A stretch of DNA of 64,000 nucleotides from Trichobilharzia szidati (GCA_944472155.2 OX235271.1:25862977-25926976), one strand, 5' to 3'; counted from the stretch's first letter, positions 32,921 through 45,065 are shown. Notes: generated by a model from the letters alone, not told the origin. A program made the numbers and translations.

Positions 32921-34911
32921 ATTCACCAAGGGGAATAAATGTATGAAGTTTCCAACGATCTCCTAATCGATGTTATCTGGTGATTAGGTCTGTAACCAAT
33001 CAAATACCTGCAAATCAGCAACTAGAAATCATGTTGGTTTCGAGATAGAACATCAGCAGTAAATCGCGAACATGAGAGATTTCGTTGATTATTTTAAACA
33101 AGTGTATTTCTTCCAAAATTTAGTGATAAATTACAGAGTACTAAGTTATTCAGTGCTGCTTTGTTTCCAAACCTGCAGACTGTTCAACAAATGCAATCAA
33201 CAGAATTCGAACTAAACAAGAATATGTGCAGTTGTATTTGTTATCATCTATTGGCCAATGTGCAGAAATCTTTTACAATTGACGGTTCCAAGTTTATTCA
33301 AGATTAGAAAGACTCTGTTATTTCGCTGTAGTTCAGTACAGTTTAGGAACAGGCATCACAAAAGTATCAAAGGGCTACACACTTGTGGTATGTGCTACTC
33401 ACAATAATTTACAAATGGTATACTGCGTGTGAATTCTTCTGTACGAATCTTGAATAGCGGATTAAGTTGTATAGAGCTTAGATAAAGGTCCTTGTGGAGC
33501 AGTATAGCCTTACTAACTGACTGAGTTTGAACGCAGAACTTTGCACAGAAGTGCAGCAGTTCCAGTCGCCACACTCCATGTAGCACATAATGGTAGACAA
33601 AAGAAGGGAGAGATAAGTTCGAAGTGCATGGTAGACAGACTGATAACATAGAAAACCGTCAGGATTTAGTGTATATTGGAATGAGTGAATGCATCTGCTC
33701 TCATTTGGAAATATATTTTCAGCCATATTACAAATAGTCTCCAGCCACTGGTTCCTAGCATCCCGAAGACCCCAACCAAACGGTCTATACCTCCCAATAA
33801 GGCTCAAACCAGCTGCCAAAGACTTCACTTATTTGACTCGACCACCACTAAATGACCTCATTTAATGTCAGCTAACACTGCTCGACAAGGTATGCGGTAA
33901 TGCGGCGTGCGCTACACGAGTCCTGGTCATCACAATCAATTTAACCATATAGCTTCAGCATTACTCAGCATAACACACCAGTTAACAAGGAAGATAGAGC
34001 ACAAACATCCATGATAAGAGCCAGTTGGCTTTTTATATACTTCACTTATGATGACCAAATCTCACAGCCGTCAAAAAGGACATACGTCTTTTAATGTATA
34101 GCCACATATCACAACTACGCCAGAGGTAATGCTAGTCGACAACCTCCACACCAGCCTTTTGTATTCGAGCTGAGATTTTGCTACCAGCCGGCCCACCAGG
34201 ATAAGTATGAGTTCCCAAATAAACGGTGGTTTAACAGTATATAGATCATTATTTTGCCTAGTAAAATATTGTTCCGTCAAGTACCCACATGTTCCACAAT
34301 AACCCATCAAATAACATCCAAAGTCAACAAAAGCTATATGGCTGTTTCTATTTTCAACTCCTCAAGAGTACGCACTCATGACTTGCTATGAATCTGAGGT
34401 TAAATACCTTCCATTGCTGTCAACAAGCTGTCAATGGATGAAAAGTTAACCAAATGGGAAATCTGTCGGCTCTTCAGTGAACTTGATGAAGATGGTTGTC
34501 ACTAATGAATATTTTAAAGGAGTTTACCATGTCCACATTATCGCTTAAAATCTAATAAATTTTTGCTGGCATTTTACACATTTTACAGATTTAACAGGGT
34601 GCTCTAGGACAAGCGAAGTTTTAAGGAGGATTCTTCGCCATTTTTCATTTGACTTCCATGTTGAAGTCTGAGGTGTGTAAGGAAACTCCTTTTTTTATTG
34701 AAAATTACTCTATAAAAAAATGATTATTCGCAGAAACAGTAAAATTACTGTGGGTCATTAAGTCAAACAGAAAATAAAAGATTTTTGGTTAGGGATAACT
34801 TCAGGAATGCTAGATGCTATCTCACAAAGTCATTCTCTCTCTGTGGACTAAATGAAATTTAAGGCTGAATAAGTGAATTTGATTACATAATAGCCAACTG
34901 ATCTTCTTCAT
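32921..34911. other. Unassigned 2-kb stretch
   Basis: Two minus-strand frames (33478-33828, 116 codons; 34071-34310, 79 codons) lie in a segment (about 33478-34310) that is somewhat richer in GC than its surroundings. I recognise neither product. No hallmark RT, transposase or endonuclease motif is visible. It may hold an old element or exons, but neither can be supported. Confidence 0.4.
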
Positions 34912-35107
34912 AGGACTTCAAGCTATAAGCTTAAAGTGTGGTTTTTATTTATTCTTATGGGATAGGGTTGCTAGCCTAATGCCCTACCTTCCCTGTTTAT
35001 CAGTTTTATTGCTGGCCTAGCGGGGCTTGCGAGTGCATCGGCTAGGGATCGAACCCTGGACCACTTGGGTGGTCGGCGACCACTCTGCCTCTGTACCATC
35101 GACGCAG
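34912..35107 (-). mobile_element. SINE family A, diverged
   Basis: Head with B box GGTTCGATCCC on the minus strand and acceptor-like TGCGTCGATGG. Body GGGTTGCTAG on the plus strand is clear. The RTE-like tail is cut back to 'ggacttcaagct'. Confidence 0.8.
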
Positions 35108-35454
35108 TGTGACGTACGGATATGTAATGCTGTATTTATTTTCGTACGTGTACATGAAATGTGTCTATGTATTACCGATTTTCGCTTTTTAAATTCCATT
35201 TGTTTTGTACCCGTATTTATTTAATGATCAAACCTTTCTAATAATTACTCAGTACCCATACGTAATCGTTGCCATCTTCTGTAACCTGTCAATTGTGTAT
35301 TTTTCTATATAACAACATATTTTTGTCACAGATTTCACCTTATTTCATCCTTTAGTGTAATCTAATGACGATAGACGTTAAATGCTTATCACGGCTTTGT
35401 AATAAATGAAAATATAGAAAGTGAAATTGAGAGGATTTTATCTACTTCAAATTT
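35108..35454. other. Unassigned spacer
   Basis: No element recognised. Short open frames on both strands extend out of the adjacent SINE. Confidence 0.4.
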
Positions 35455-35965
35455 GCAGATCTACAATCGAAAACCGACAGACTGGAAGAATAGGCAAGTA
35501 GAGAAGACAGAGGTGACAACAAGAAGTACCAATCAACGGCAAACATTTGAAGGAACTTACTTCTTTCATCTATCTAGACTGCATCTTTTCAACTACAGGC
35601 GATATAGATGAGAATTTCAGAGCCGAGATCCAAAAAGCAAAGAAGACCATCATTACTTTGAAGTCAATACGGAAATCTACTCGAATCCGCATGAACAACA
35701 AAATTAGAATTTTAAACATTAATATCAAGTTAGTCACTGCTTCTGTATACGGTTTAGGAACTTGACATGTCCTCAAAAACATCTTGAACAGGCTTAAGAC
35801 TTCTATCAACGGCTGCCTCCACTGGCTTCATACTGAAGACCAGATGACTGAACAGAAAGTATTGGCAACAAGAAATTCTGAGAACGAATCAACCAAGAAC
35901 CTGTGGTCCAGTGAATATTCTGAGGGAAACGGAGATAGATTGGACAGCTGTGTGAAAACTATGTC
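35455..35965 (+). mobile_element. RTE subfamily A, old lineage, 3' truncated
   Basis: The plus-strand frame 35547-35765 reads MKELTSFIYLDCIFSTTGDI and RMNNKIRILNIN, corresponding to the connector after the RT. The frame 35784-36026 has NRLKTSINGCLHWLHTEDQM, the same WLHTEDQM variant as at 20836-21585. The copy stops inside the C-terminal domain without the usual tail, so it was probably cut by a later deletion. Confidence 0.75.
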
Positions 35966-36141
35966 ATTATCAGAGTTAAAGTACAGGATATTAGCATGCC
36001 AACAAAAGCCTTTGAATTACGACTAACGCAGTGAAATTACACCGAATGAAGAACCTAACAATGCTATCAGTCTACAGCTTCAAAATGTTTGCTTCCTCAA
36101 ACGAGTGGCGAATGAAAATAATTTCTGAATAAGAATTTTTT

Positions 36142-36364
36142 CTTTTACGTTCCAGTGGAACATAGGGCTTCAAGCTATAGCTTTGAAATTTCGGTCACAG
36201 TGGTATTTATTTTTCGGAATAGGGTTGCTAGCCTCATGCCCAGCCTTCCCTCTTTACCAGTCTTATTAATGGTTCAGCGAGGCTTGGTGGTGCGTTGGCT
36301 GGGGATTGAACACCGTACCAATTGCGTGGTTGGCGGGCATTCTGCCGCTGTACCACCGATGCAC
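36142..36364 (-). mobile_element. SINE family A
   Basis: All three parts present on the minus strand: GTGCATCGGTGGTACAGCGG head start, B-box-like GTTCAATCCCC, body, and RTE-like tail 'gaagccctatgttccact'. The loop of the anticodon region differs from other copies (contains AATTGGT). Confidence 0.82.
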
Positions 36365-37159
36365 GAATTACAAAAAGTTCAGTGATTTCGTTTAAGTCAA
36401 TAGTATACGCTACTGGATAGGGCTTATATTGTCTAGTTTGTGAAAAGACGATGTTTGTCTCCTCCAAGACTTCATTCTATCAGATGTATTCTTCAGCGAA
36501 CAAACTATAGCCTAATAAAAAGTACTCACACTTTAAAACCTGAATTTTTAGCAGTGATGTATACAAGTGTGCATTTTCTTCAGTGTCTTAATTACCTTTC
36601 TACTTTACAAATAAATTTAAGTAGTAAAACACAAGCTGTTGAAAAATTTATTCTATGAAAGTTTATAAAATAAAACATCTATGATATGAGTACCGTAGTA
36701 CCACATGTATGGGCTGAATACATAATAATGCGTTAAAAAACAAAAATACTTGCACTGAATATTATGCTATTATTGTCTTCTCATCGTGCCATACATGACA
36801 TCTATCAAAAGACCATGTGATGAGTAAACACAAACTAGACAAACATAATAAGAATAAAGGCCAGAATAAAGTATTGAACATTGTTGACGGTCCGTAGAAT
36901 TTGTGCAGCAGTGCTTCTTTAATATGATCTTCGTGCACATAACACGGAAATCGTGCAGCTTTTTTTATTAACTGACAAAAGTGGTCCACCCATTCATGAT
37001 TTGCTGAATTTTGACGATGACATGAGCTTGTAGCACACTAGAATCATAAAAGGATAAAATTGAATTATTATTATTATTCACGTATTCTTATCAACTGCGA
37101 AAAAGTACAAAGAGTGAAAAGCAAACCGATGTAGTTTTAAATGATCACGGGTTAGATCA
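36365..37159. other. Unassigned spacer
   Basis: No repeat recognised. The minus-strand frame 36762-36989 shows a hydrophobic stretch but nothing that identifies a gene. Confidence 0.4.
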
Positions 37160-37435
37160 CGAACTGAAACATTCAGACGACAGGAGAGACTTGGACATCT
37201 GTTTCGTCCTAGTTGAGGACTCTTCAGCATCATGCAGCAACTAACCTACTGTGGCTTCAACCTATTACTTTCGTATTAAGACGCGGTCTCGTTTACTGAT
37301 CAACCACTGAGATGAAAACCAATTGTAACTTCTGCCTACTTCGTGAGATATAGGTATCTTGCCAGGAGATATCATCGGCTGGTCTGTGTTCTCAAATCCA
37401 ACTAGAACTTACTGTCACGATTCTGACTGGAATTT
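37160..37435 (-). mobile_element. SINE family B with hammerhead
   Basis: Minus-strand copy retaining the ribozyme and part of the 5' segment (37435-37330). The tRNA-like region between is degraded: B box reduced to GGTTGAAGCC. Confidence 0.65.
37188..37232 (-). ncRNA. Hammerhead ribozyme, weak stem I
   Basis: Core CTGAAGA (37227-37221), perfect five-pair stem II GTCCT/AGGAC with CAACT loop, GAAA, stem III ACA/TGT with a GA loop, cleavage triplet GTC at 37196-37194. Stem I keeps only two contiguous pairs, so the fold is likely compromised. Confidence 0.6.
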
Positions 37436-37689
37436 CGGGCAACTTCATCCTTTGGTCATTCAAAGGCGAGCGATAGATTAATTTCCAATTGATCTTCTAG
37501 TCAAGTTTTATAGTTTTATAGTTCACAAGTTTTATAGTTTACCACTATGAAAGTGAATCATTCAGCATAAGTTGAAAGGTATTGAAACACATTCTTGAAG
37601 CCAAATAAGGCAGACTTTAAGTTTTAGAACAACGTCCAAATAAATTTCATCACCGACTTATTCAAAATATTTTTGGAAAGTAACAGTAC

Positions 37690-37860
37690 AGTCGTATTTA
37701 TATTACAGAAAAAGTTATTAAGTGGCACTAAATTATTGCTCAGTCAATATACATATTATAAGTGATAAGAATAACGATAATTAAAATGTTATAAGGGGTA
37801 GAGTTGAAGTGGATGAATTAAAAAATTATTGAATATCGTTTTATGAGTGAATTGATATCA
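37690..37860. repeat. PLE family 3 terminal arm, right-hand locus, outer
   Basis: 'cagtcgtatttatattacag' through 'gtgaattgatatc'. It is the inverted partner of 39032-39208 and a direct match to 26457-26640. The arms enclose the PLE coding remnant. Confidence 0.75.
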
Positions 37861-38044
37861 AAAATATTTTTAGAAAAACGCCAAGCGTTGTCTAAAAATT
37901 TTCAAAACGAGGGGTACGATTACGATAAAAATGAAGATGTGAAGTGAAGTAGGATGAATTCAAGTGGTAAAATAAAATAAAATAAAAACTAGAAAGGACA
38001 TTACTATGACCAAGGTAAAGAAAAGGGTTTGACAAAACGTTTTT

Positions 38045-39025
38045 GAACACGCAATTTAGGCTCTGTGTATAGATAAAGCTTCGGCTATGCATAAGTGAAG
38101 GAAACGTAAACCTTTGGAGCGATTAGATTTTGCCATGTAGATAACCTTGAAGGATGACTCACGTGGGGCTGAATGACCAGACTCTAACAGGTGATCACAA
38201 ATAGACGACTTCGCAGTTCTACGTTCGCCTTTCATTAACGAAACCGGATAGTGTTCAGCTACACGTTTTCGGAGAGTACGCTTACAACATCCAATATAAT
38301 CAAAGGAGCAGGTAAAATAGTAAATGCACATAGATGTGGACATAAGCGGTAATCTATCCTTGACGCATTTTCTAATCATATTTCTGGTTGTAAAAACTAG
38401 TTGCAAGTCAGCTGCAGGAAATGTGCGTTTAATACATTTAGATGAACGATTTTTAATCAATTCAGAACTGGTGTCACCTTTGAATGCAAGACTTATAAAC
38501 AGGCTTTTTTGGCCCTGTGATTTGTCTAGCGGCGGATTCTTTCTTGTTGTTACGTTGAATAAACCTTGTGGGATATCCAATGTTAAGGCGATTTGATCGA
38601 ATGCTATCTAGTTCACTGTCGATTGTCTCTACAGAGCAAATTTTACGAATTCTGGAGCGTAAGTAATGAATAAGTTTTCTCTTTCTCCCTTAAAGTACCA
38701 AACTGTTGAAGTTAGTGTACTGCCCAGTGAATGTTGGCTTTTGGTAAATCGACCTTAACAGCGTTTCATTCTCTCTTCTATCTAGCTTAGCGTCAAGGAA
38801 GTGAAACGAGGAATTCGACTCTTCCTCGACCGTGAAAAGCAAAGATGGGTGAGAACCATTAAATATTCCAAGTAGTTCGGCAGTTGAAGAGTTTTCCTCA
38901 CAGACAATGAAAGGATCATCGATATATCTTTTATAAATAAACAAACTATCTATGGTTTCCGTTAGTGGGCTGTTCTCTAAGCTTGCGATGAAAACCGCTA
39001 AAAGCGGTCCTAAAGGAGACCCCAT
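38045..39025 (-). pseudogene. PLE reverse transcriptase + GIY-YIG endonuclease, 5' truncated
   Basis: The minus-strand frame 39025-38690 starts at the RT block MGSPLGPLLAVFIASLE. It contains the catalytic YIDD box (IYKRYIDDPFIV), the FHFLDAKLDRR block and QKPTFTGQYTNFNS, all typical of Penelope-like RTs. After a frameshift the linker and endonuclease follow (38580-38056): KSLFISLAFKGD, CIYYFTCS (GIY half), DYIGCCKRTLRKRVAEH (YIG half with Arg), and ICDHLLESGH. The RT N-terminal half is missing because the inner terminal arm joins directly before MGSP. The start codon is only internal to the RT. The frameshift makes it nonfunctional. Confidence 0.82.
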
Positions 39026-39031
39026 GGTAAC

Positions 39032-39208
39032 ATCAATTCACTTATAAAACAATCTTTATTAATTTTGTAATTCATCCACTTCAACTCTACCCCTTATAAC
39101 ATTTTAATTATCGTTATTTTTATCACTTATATAAATGTATATTGACTGAGCAATTATTGAGTGCCACTTAATAACTTTTTCTGTAATATAAATATGACTG
39201 TACAGCTT
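39032..39208. repeat. PLE family 3 terminal arm, inner, inverted
   Basis: Inverted partner of 37690-37860. It runs from 'aattcacttataaaacaatc' to 'aatatgactgtacagc'. It meets the truncated RT frame within a few bases of the MGSP block. Confidence 0.75.
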
Positions 39209-40110
39209 GAAAATGAAGTCGTTGGAAAGACATTCCTTCGCTAAACAAAAAAAACGGTTTCTTTTACTTATGAATAAATGGGCATTTTTCGGGATAATAA
39301 AATGTCGATTCTGTCATTTAGATACTTTTTTCTGGATTCGATTTAATTCTCTCTGACACTTCTCTGATCTGTCTGGTAATAGACTTCTCCTCGTTCTAAC
39401 ATTTATTTGATGATACACCCTTGATTTCTTTTAAAAACACAGAAATATTTCATTCAGAAATTAGTTATTACTGTGTTTCAAAATCAATTCTTAAATTCAG
39501 AATATCAAATCGGAAAAAGTATTTTCACACTGTTCATGCAAATTTTCTCAAATGCTTTCAAGAAAGTCAACTGAAGTGATTACAGAACATTCCACTTAGG
39601 AGAAGGATCTGTGGATCAGAGAACCACTGGAAGGAAACCAGGTACAGTTGTACACCGATTTCTTTCTAAACTTAGGCTCTTCAGATATGTCAATAAAAAT
39701 AATCTGAGAAATATTTTGACCGTGCCGATCAAAGCTCCCTTTTGAATTAACCTGAAATAAAAGACAATTTGGCAGAGACAGTTTCCCTTATTGACAAAAC
39801 ACCTTCAAAGGCTGTACAGTCGTATTTATATTTACCAAAAATGTATGATAGTTCATTCCTGAGTGACAGAAGGGATAACATAATTGATGTTCTTACTGAG
39901 AAGTGGCTTCAGTAGTAAAAATAGAAATTGTAAATTATGTAATACCTGACGGTACAAAGGAAGAAAGAGTTAAAAACTTGATAAGATTAAAACTTTTAAT
40001 GAATCAGAAGAAAGACAGTTGAGTGTCCATTTAACAAGCGTGAAGAGGGTGAGGAAACGTACAAAAGGAACATATAAAAGTGATTACGGTGAATTAATTA
40101 TTAAAGTAAA
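39209..40110 (-). mobile_element. PLE terminal segment (right duplicate, inverted)
   Basis: Reverse-complement match of 25556-26456 along its whole length, including the block read here as 'cctgacggtacaaaggaaga' and the junction with the neighbouring RTE tail. No coding sequence is recognised. The frame at 40019-40330 is mixed repeat sequence. Confidence 0.7.
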
Positions 40111-40127
40111 AGCAAAGTATTATACTA

Positions 40128-41430
40128 TTATTATTGTTCCTTTGGGTTCCCAGTGGAACATAGGGCTTCAACTGCACGCCTCTACTTGCTTCTGTCTTCT
40201 GCTGTTATTTTCACCTGCATCCATGTTACTCCTCACTGTTTCAGCTCCTCTTCACACGATCTCCTCCATGTCACCCTTGGACGTCCCACTCACCGCTTCC
40301 CTTTCGGGTTCCACTCGAGCTATGGCCTGACGCGCGATGTCACCCAGCGGCCTCCTCAGCCAATGTCCAATCCATCTCCACTTTCTCCTGCATATTTGTT
40401 GAGCGATTGATTCTTGTTTTGTTGGTGATTCTTTCCGGCCATCTGATCTTGAGTATAGAGCGAAGACAGTTGTCAGTTGCTCTGAACCCACATCTGCTCT
40501 TCTCCTCGACCTTGTGTCCAGTAGGAGCCATCTTCACTTCCTTGAGATTGAAATGAAGTCCATCTGGTTTTTGATGTGTCCATCTGGTGAACTCCTTGTC
40601 GCCTTGTGTATATCCCTGTGTTTGAACACACTGCCACCAATCACCAAATTATTGAAGGCGCAGAAGTCTGATAAGAGTTCACCATTGTCGTTCATTTCAC
40701 CATGAGCCTCGTGACCCTTGGTGAGTTCTCTTCCTGTATTGTCTCTTCCCAGTTTCGCATTCATGTCACCCATCAGGATTTTGATATCGCTCTTTGGGAC
40801 GTTGTCCATTACTGTTTGTAGTTGACTGTAGAAATCCTCCTTCTTCTCTTTTTCTGAGACGTTTGTAGGCGCATAGCATTGAATGATTGTAACCTTCTTT
40901 CCTTTTGAGTTAAACCTGGCTGTCATTATCCTGAAGGAGATTGGTTCCCACTGCATGAGAGCTTTAGCTGCTGTTGGTGACATCATGATGGCTTCTCCCT
41001 CGTTGTGCTCGTGATTGTCTCTCCAGTTGGTAGTTGGCTCCTTCCACATCCATTCCATCTGCTTTCGCAGATTCCAAACACTTCTACTTTATGTCTCCTC
41101 ATTTCCGCAGCTACCTGGGCAGCCTTTCCAGTTTCGTACATTGTACGAATATGCCACGTCCCCATCCTTATTTTTGCTTTCATCAAAAGAAGGCACATCG
41201 GCTGACTGGCTTCCCGAAGGCTTTCACCAGTACGCGTCATTTCACTTCCCCGATGATAGCGAAAAATAAGGTCATTGTTTGTATTTTCGGAATTTTTAAT
41301 ATAACCTCGCCTAGATTACTACCTCACTAGTTTTCTAGCCGGTCCCAAGCCCGGATGAAGAGGGAGGGTTGGGGCGTGGCGCTAGCAACTCCACCCCCAA
41401 AACTTAACCAAACTGCTACAAAAACTTCAA
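40128..41430 (-). mobile_element. RTE subfamily A, endonuclease-only deletion derivative (right)
   Basis: Minus-strand twin of 24226-25545: leader at 41430-41240, endonuclease 41240-40540, the same junction (about 40480) that skips the RT, then the C-terminus and tail at 40128. Its insertion next to the PLE segment is at the same point as in the left copy. Overall similarity is high, with small indels. Confidence 0.88.
40534..41240 (-). pseudogene. RTE endonuclease (APE-like), best copy
   Basis: Two overlapping frames cover almost the whole endonuclease. 41240-40983 has MTRTGESLREASQPM, KIRMGTWHIRTMYETGKAAQ and EVFGICESRWNG (catalytic Glu). 41058-40534 has KKVTIIQCYAPTN, SDIKILMGDMNAKLGRDNTG (the GDMN catalytic Asp/Asn pair, intact) and SSPDGHIKNQMDFISIS. 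A frameshift separates the halves, and the C-terminal SDH block is lost at the deletion junction. WNxRT is altered to WHIRT, losing the first metal-site Asn. Confidence 0.82.
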
Positions 41431-41935
41431 CGCATAAAAAGCAAAGTAATCAATAAAATTAAAAATATACATGAAACTACTAATGTGGAGCTTAAGACTA
41501 TGGTAGAATAAGGGACTGGACAAACCTTCTCTGTATACAGAGTTCAGGGTTATATTGACGAATTGTCAAAACCTCCGCCACACACAAACGCTGAGATCTA
41601 ACCTCCTCATTAGTCTTTCCTTGGAATGTTTGTCTTTATTTTTATTGATTAGTTTGCTTTTACTTTAATAATTACTTCATTATTATCACTCTCATATGTT
41701 CAGTTTGAACATTTTCTCACTCTCTTTACATGTTTTAAGTGGATACTGCACTACGTTTATTCTCATTTAGTGACAGTTTTAACCTTAAAACAATAAATCC
41801 CTTTGATAAATTTGAATAAGGCATTAAGAAGACAAATTTCGCGAGATGATATCCTTATTTCGTAGTTTCTTTACAACCGTTTCTCAACTAACACGGTTAA
41901 CCGTAATAAAATTAAGTTCATGACAATTACCCAGT
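41431..41935. other. PLE family 4 5' flank
   Basis: From about 41636 the sequence resembles the PLE terminal segment ('tttgcttttactttaataat'). 41808-41835 is one arm of a 28-bp inverted repeat whose partner is at 43183-43210. 41431-41635 is unassigned. Confidence 0.55.
41808..41835. repeat. PLE family 4 inverted repeat, left arm
   Basis: Contains TTTGAATAAGGCATTAAGAA. Its reverse complement lies at 43183-43210, downstream of the PLE frame. Confidence 0.75.
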
Positions 41936-43025
41936 TTAAGTGCGATTACATCGCAAGCAATGAGATAAACTTACCTATTCCTGTAACTTACATCAGACAC
42001 ATAATCTTAATATAAGATTCACCTTCCAAGAAAAGGCATACAAACAAATCGTTGGTGATGCGACGGGTAGCCCTCTTGAGCCCCTGTAAGCATATATTTC
42101 CATGTCGAAATTGGAAAAACAAATGCAAGGTATGCTTGGAGAATTTATGCTGTATAAACGTCATGTGGATGATACTCTCATTACTGGTAATAATTGTAAA
42201 TCTATTGAAAACTTTATTACTCTATTTAATCATATTCATCCAAATATCCGAATGACTTCCGAACTAGAATCGAATAACAAACTTGGCTTACTGGATATTA
42301 CTATGGTTAGGAGAGATGATGGAACGATTCAACGATCAATGTTTTGTGAACAGACATGGAGTGGACAATATATTCATTTCACCAGTTTTGTTCCTATCCA
42401 GTTTAAACGTTCCCTAGTGAAATGTTTGTTCTCAAGGGCCAGAAAAATATGCACGAGTGACACAGTGATGGATGAGTTTCGACATATACATTCAGTTTTA
42501 TTAGCTAATAGTTATCCAGAAAACTTCATCACTTGTCATAGTAAAGAAAAACCACATCTCGAAAAGACAGCTTCTGTAACAAAGAAAGCTATCTTTATTA
42601 ACCTACCATTCAAGGGCGACCAGATTATGCAGTTGACAGCTCAAAGACTTCGATCAGCCATCAAACGCACATTCTACGCCGCAACTTTCTCGATCCCTGT
42701 ACCTACGATTAAAGGACGAAATTCTGTGGACTCTACTTCAAACTGTATCTACAAGTTCACCTGCAGCTGCGGTGACTTCTTTATAGGTAGAACCAACAGA
42801 ATGTTCCAATGTAGTCGGAAAGAACATGTTCCGAAATGGCAACTAAATCATATAGAAAATCCCAACGCGATTGATATGAATAGAAATCCAGCATCATCCA
42901 TTGCAATACACTTATTAATGTCAGGTCACAAAATCAATATTAATGACTGTTTCACAATTATTTCACATAACTCTAATTCAAGGCTATTGAAGGTGATGGA
43001 AGCACTTTGGATTAATCACATGTAG
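41936..43025 (+). pseudogene. PLE reverse transcriptase + GIY-YIG endonuclease, best preserved
   Basis: The open part (42102-43025, 307 codons) starts just after the RT block GSPLEPL, a variant of MGSPLGPL that lies in the same frame upstream of one stop near 42087. It contains the YVDD-equivalent box YKRHVDDTLI, the LGLLDITMVRR block, SGQYIHFTSFVP, the linker VMDEFRHIHSVLLANSYPENF, then AIFINLPFKGDQIM. The GIY-YIG nuclease follows: CIYKFTCSCGDFFIGRTNRM (GIY as IYK, YIG as FIG), then SSIAIHLLMSGHKIN. Upstream, with a frameshift, LPIPVTYIRHIILI extends the RT to about 41936. The RT fingers are missing, so it is a 5'-truncated copy despite the long open frame. Confidence 0.85.
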
Positions 43026-43182
43026 CCTAAACTGTGTGCATAAAAAACAGTAGTCTTCAATCTTCGCCTACCATGAACAACATGATTTATCTAAATATGA
43101 TTGGTCATTAGTATGTACATTTGTTTTTTATTTAACTGAGTAATTGTCATTAACTTTATTTTATTATTGTTAACCATGTTAG

Positions 43183-43210
43183 TTGTCTTCTTAATGCCTT
43201 ATTCAAATTT
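43183..43210. repeat. PLE family 4 inverted repeat, right arm
   Basis: Partner of 41808-41835. It is followed by PLE terminal sequence to about 43440 ('ctttcttcctttgtgccgtt', compare 25695). Confidence 0.75.
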
Positions 43211-43440
43211 TAACCTTGTCAAATTTCCAGCCCTTTCTTCCTTTGTGCCGTTGAGTATTGCGTAATTGAAAACTTCTACTTTTGAAACGTCTCCTGGGTA
43301 ATTGTGTCATCCCCTTCTATTAATCAATAATGGACTAAGATACATTTTTGGTAGATGAAAAAATGGTTGTACAGCCTCCGAAGATGATTTCTTCGATAAG
43401 GAAAATTTTCTATGATGACTTGTGTTTTATTTTCCTCACG

Positions 43441-44127
43441 AATCAATGAGTATTTTCGCTAACGTGAACAAATACTTTCCAGTTAATGACAAAATACAGT
43501 TTTTATGATGTGTTGTCAGCGACTAATAAGCCCGTGCACTTAAATTGCCCTACTCCACAAGAACCAAACAGCTATTCTGTGCCTTTTTATTTTAAGCAGT
43601 TCGTATCAGACATCAAGTCTTGCCAAGAGTTGGTCTGAATTGTCTTCTATGATAATTTTCTCCACAAGTTATAAGAGATAGTATATTCAAACGAACAAAC
43701 TACTGATGTTAAAGCACAGGGATAGCTTATTCTGAGCCTGGTGTGTCATCCCTTGTCTACGACAAAATGAATTCATTATTTAGCCTCTTGTTAGAATATT
43801 CAGAGCTCATAATCATGAATTTTTAATAGCCAAACCTAGTATTAACTGTTTTCAGAGATAATTTTCGTTATAAAATAATTTATTAATGATTACTCTGGTG
43901 AATTTTTTCCGCCAGATCTATAAGAAATGGTTCTTACTTGTTAAACATATATCATAATTTCAGAAGGATTTTTATCAATGATGATACGACTATCTAAGAC
44001 AACTTTGGGTTGACCGACCATCCTTGATGGAATGAGCAGTGACTGAACTCTACACAATAATATGATTACGGCAGGATTCGAACTAAGGGCTCCTTAATTA
44101 TTAACGAATGCGTTTTTAAAAAATATA
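43441..44127. other. Unassigned spacer
   Basis: Contains GGATTCGAACTAAGG near 44074, which resembles an inverted B box. Too little surrounds it to call a SINE. Confidence 0.4.
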
Positions 44128-45065
44128 TTATTATAATTGTTCACTTGGTTTCCTAGGGGAAAATAGGGCTTCAAATGCACGTATCCACTTGTTTCTGTCT
44201 TCTGCTGTACTTTTCACTTGCATCCATGTTAGTCCATACTGTTTCAACTCTTCTTCACACGATCTCCTCCACGTCATTCTTGGACGTCCCACTCGCCGCT
44301 TCCCTTTCGGGTTCCACTCGACCACTGGCCTGACGCACGATGTCACCCAGCGGCCTCCTCAGCCAATGTCCAATCCATCTCCACTTTCTCCTGCATATTT
44401 GCTGAGCGATTGGTTCTTGTTTTGTTTGTTCCATTAGTTTCTTGTTGGTGATTCTTTCCGGCTATCTGATCTTGAGTATAGAGCGAGGACAGCTGTTGAT
44501 AAAGGTCTGCAACCTGTGACCCGCCAAGTTTCTGATCCGTATAGAAGAACTGACTGACTTGACGTTTGTATTGAAAATTTGAATTTTGTTGTTGATGCAG
44601 GCTGAGTGACGAAGATTTCCAGATTGGTTTCAGGTTGATGAATGTGTTTCTCGCCTTCCCGATTCTCGATTTGATATCCTCGTTCGTTCCTCCTGTAGTT
44701 GAGACAATGCTCCCTAGATAAGTGAGTGAATGAAGTAACCTCTTTCAAATCCCTCCCGTTGATGGTGATTGGCGCTGGATGTTGCTGCTCTTGTTGTTGG
44801 TTGGTTGGTTATTTTCGTAACCTCCGTCTTGTCTATGTTCACCTGGAGTCCTGTCTTTGCTGCCAGCCTCTTCGACCAGTTTGTCGGTTTTCGCTTGTAA
44901 GTCTTCGATTTTGTGTGACATCAAACATAAGTCATCCGCGAAATCCAGGTCTTCTAGGTTCTTCACGTCGGTCCAGGATATCCCTGTCTTCTCGTTTCCC
45001 ACTGTCTGACGCATAATCCAGTCCACCACAATTAGGAATATCATTGGTGATAATAAGCATAGGAG
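44128..45065 (-). mobile_element. RTE subfamily A with RT palm end
   Basis: The minus strand from about 45065 has CLLSPMIFLIVVDWIM (block B end), then LDFADDLCLMSHKIEDLQAK with the intact catalytic FADD. A polyglutamine/asparagine connector, YGSETWRV and LALYSRSD follow. The C-terminus is NPKGKRRVGRPRMTWRRS, YGLTWMQVKSTAEDRNKW and FEALFSPRK, then the tail at 44128. The GRPRMTWRRS form is closer to the general RTE consensus than the ERRRVTWRRS of the other copies. Frameshifts lie in the connector. Confidence 0.88.

Noticed and set aside
33478..33828. 116-codon frame as a named protein
   Set aside because: I could not match it to any family from sequence alone. It is left as an unexplained region.
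40153..41330. Plus-strand open frames over the endonuclease-only RTE
   Set aside because: Antisense shadows of the minus-strand endonuclease and tail.
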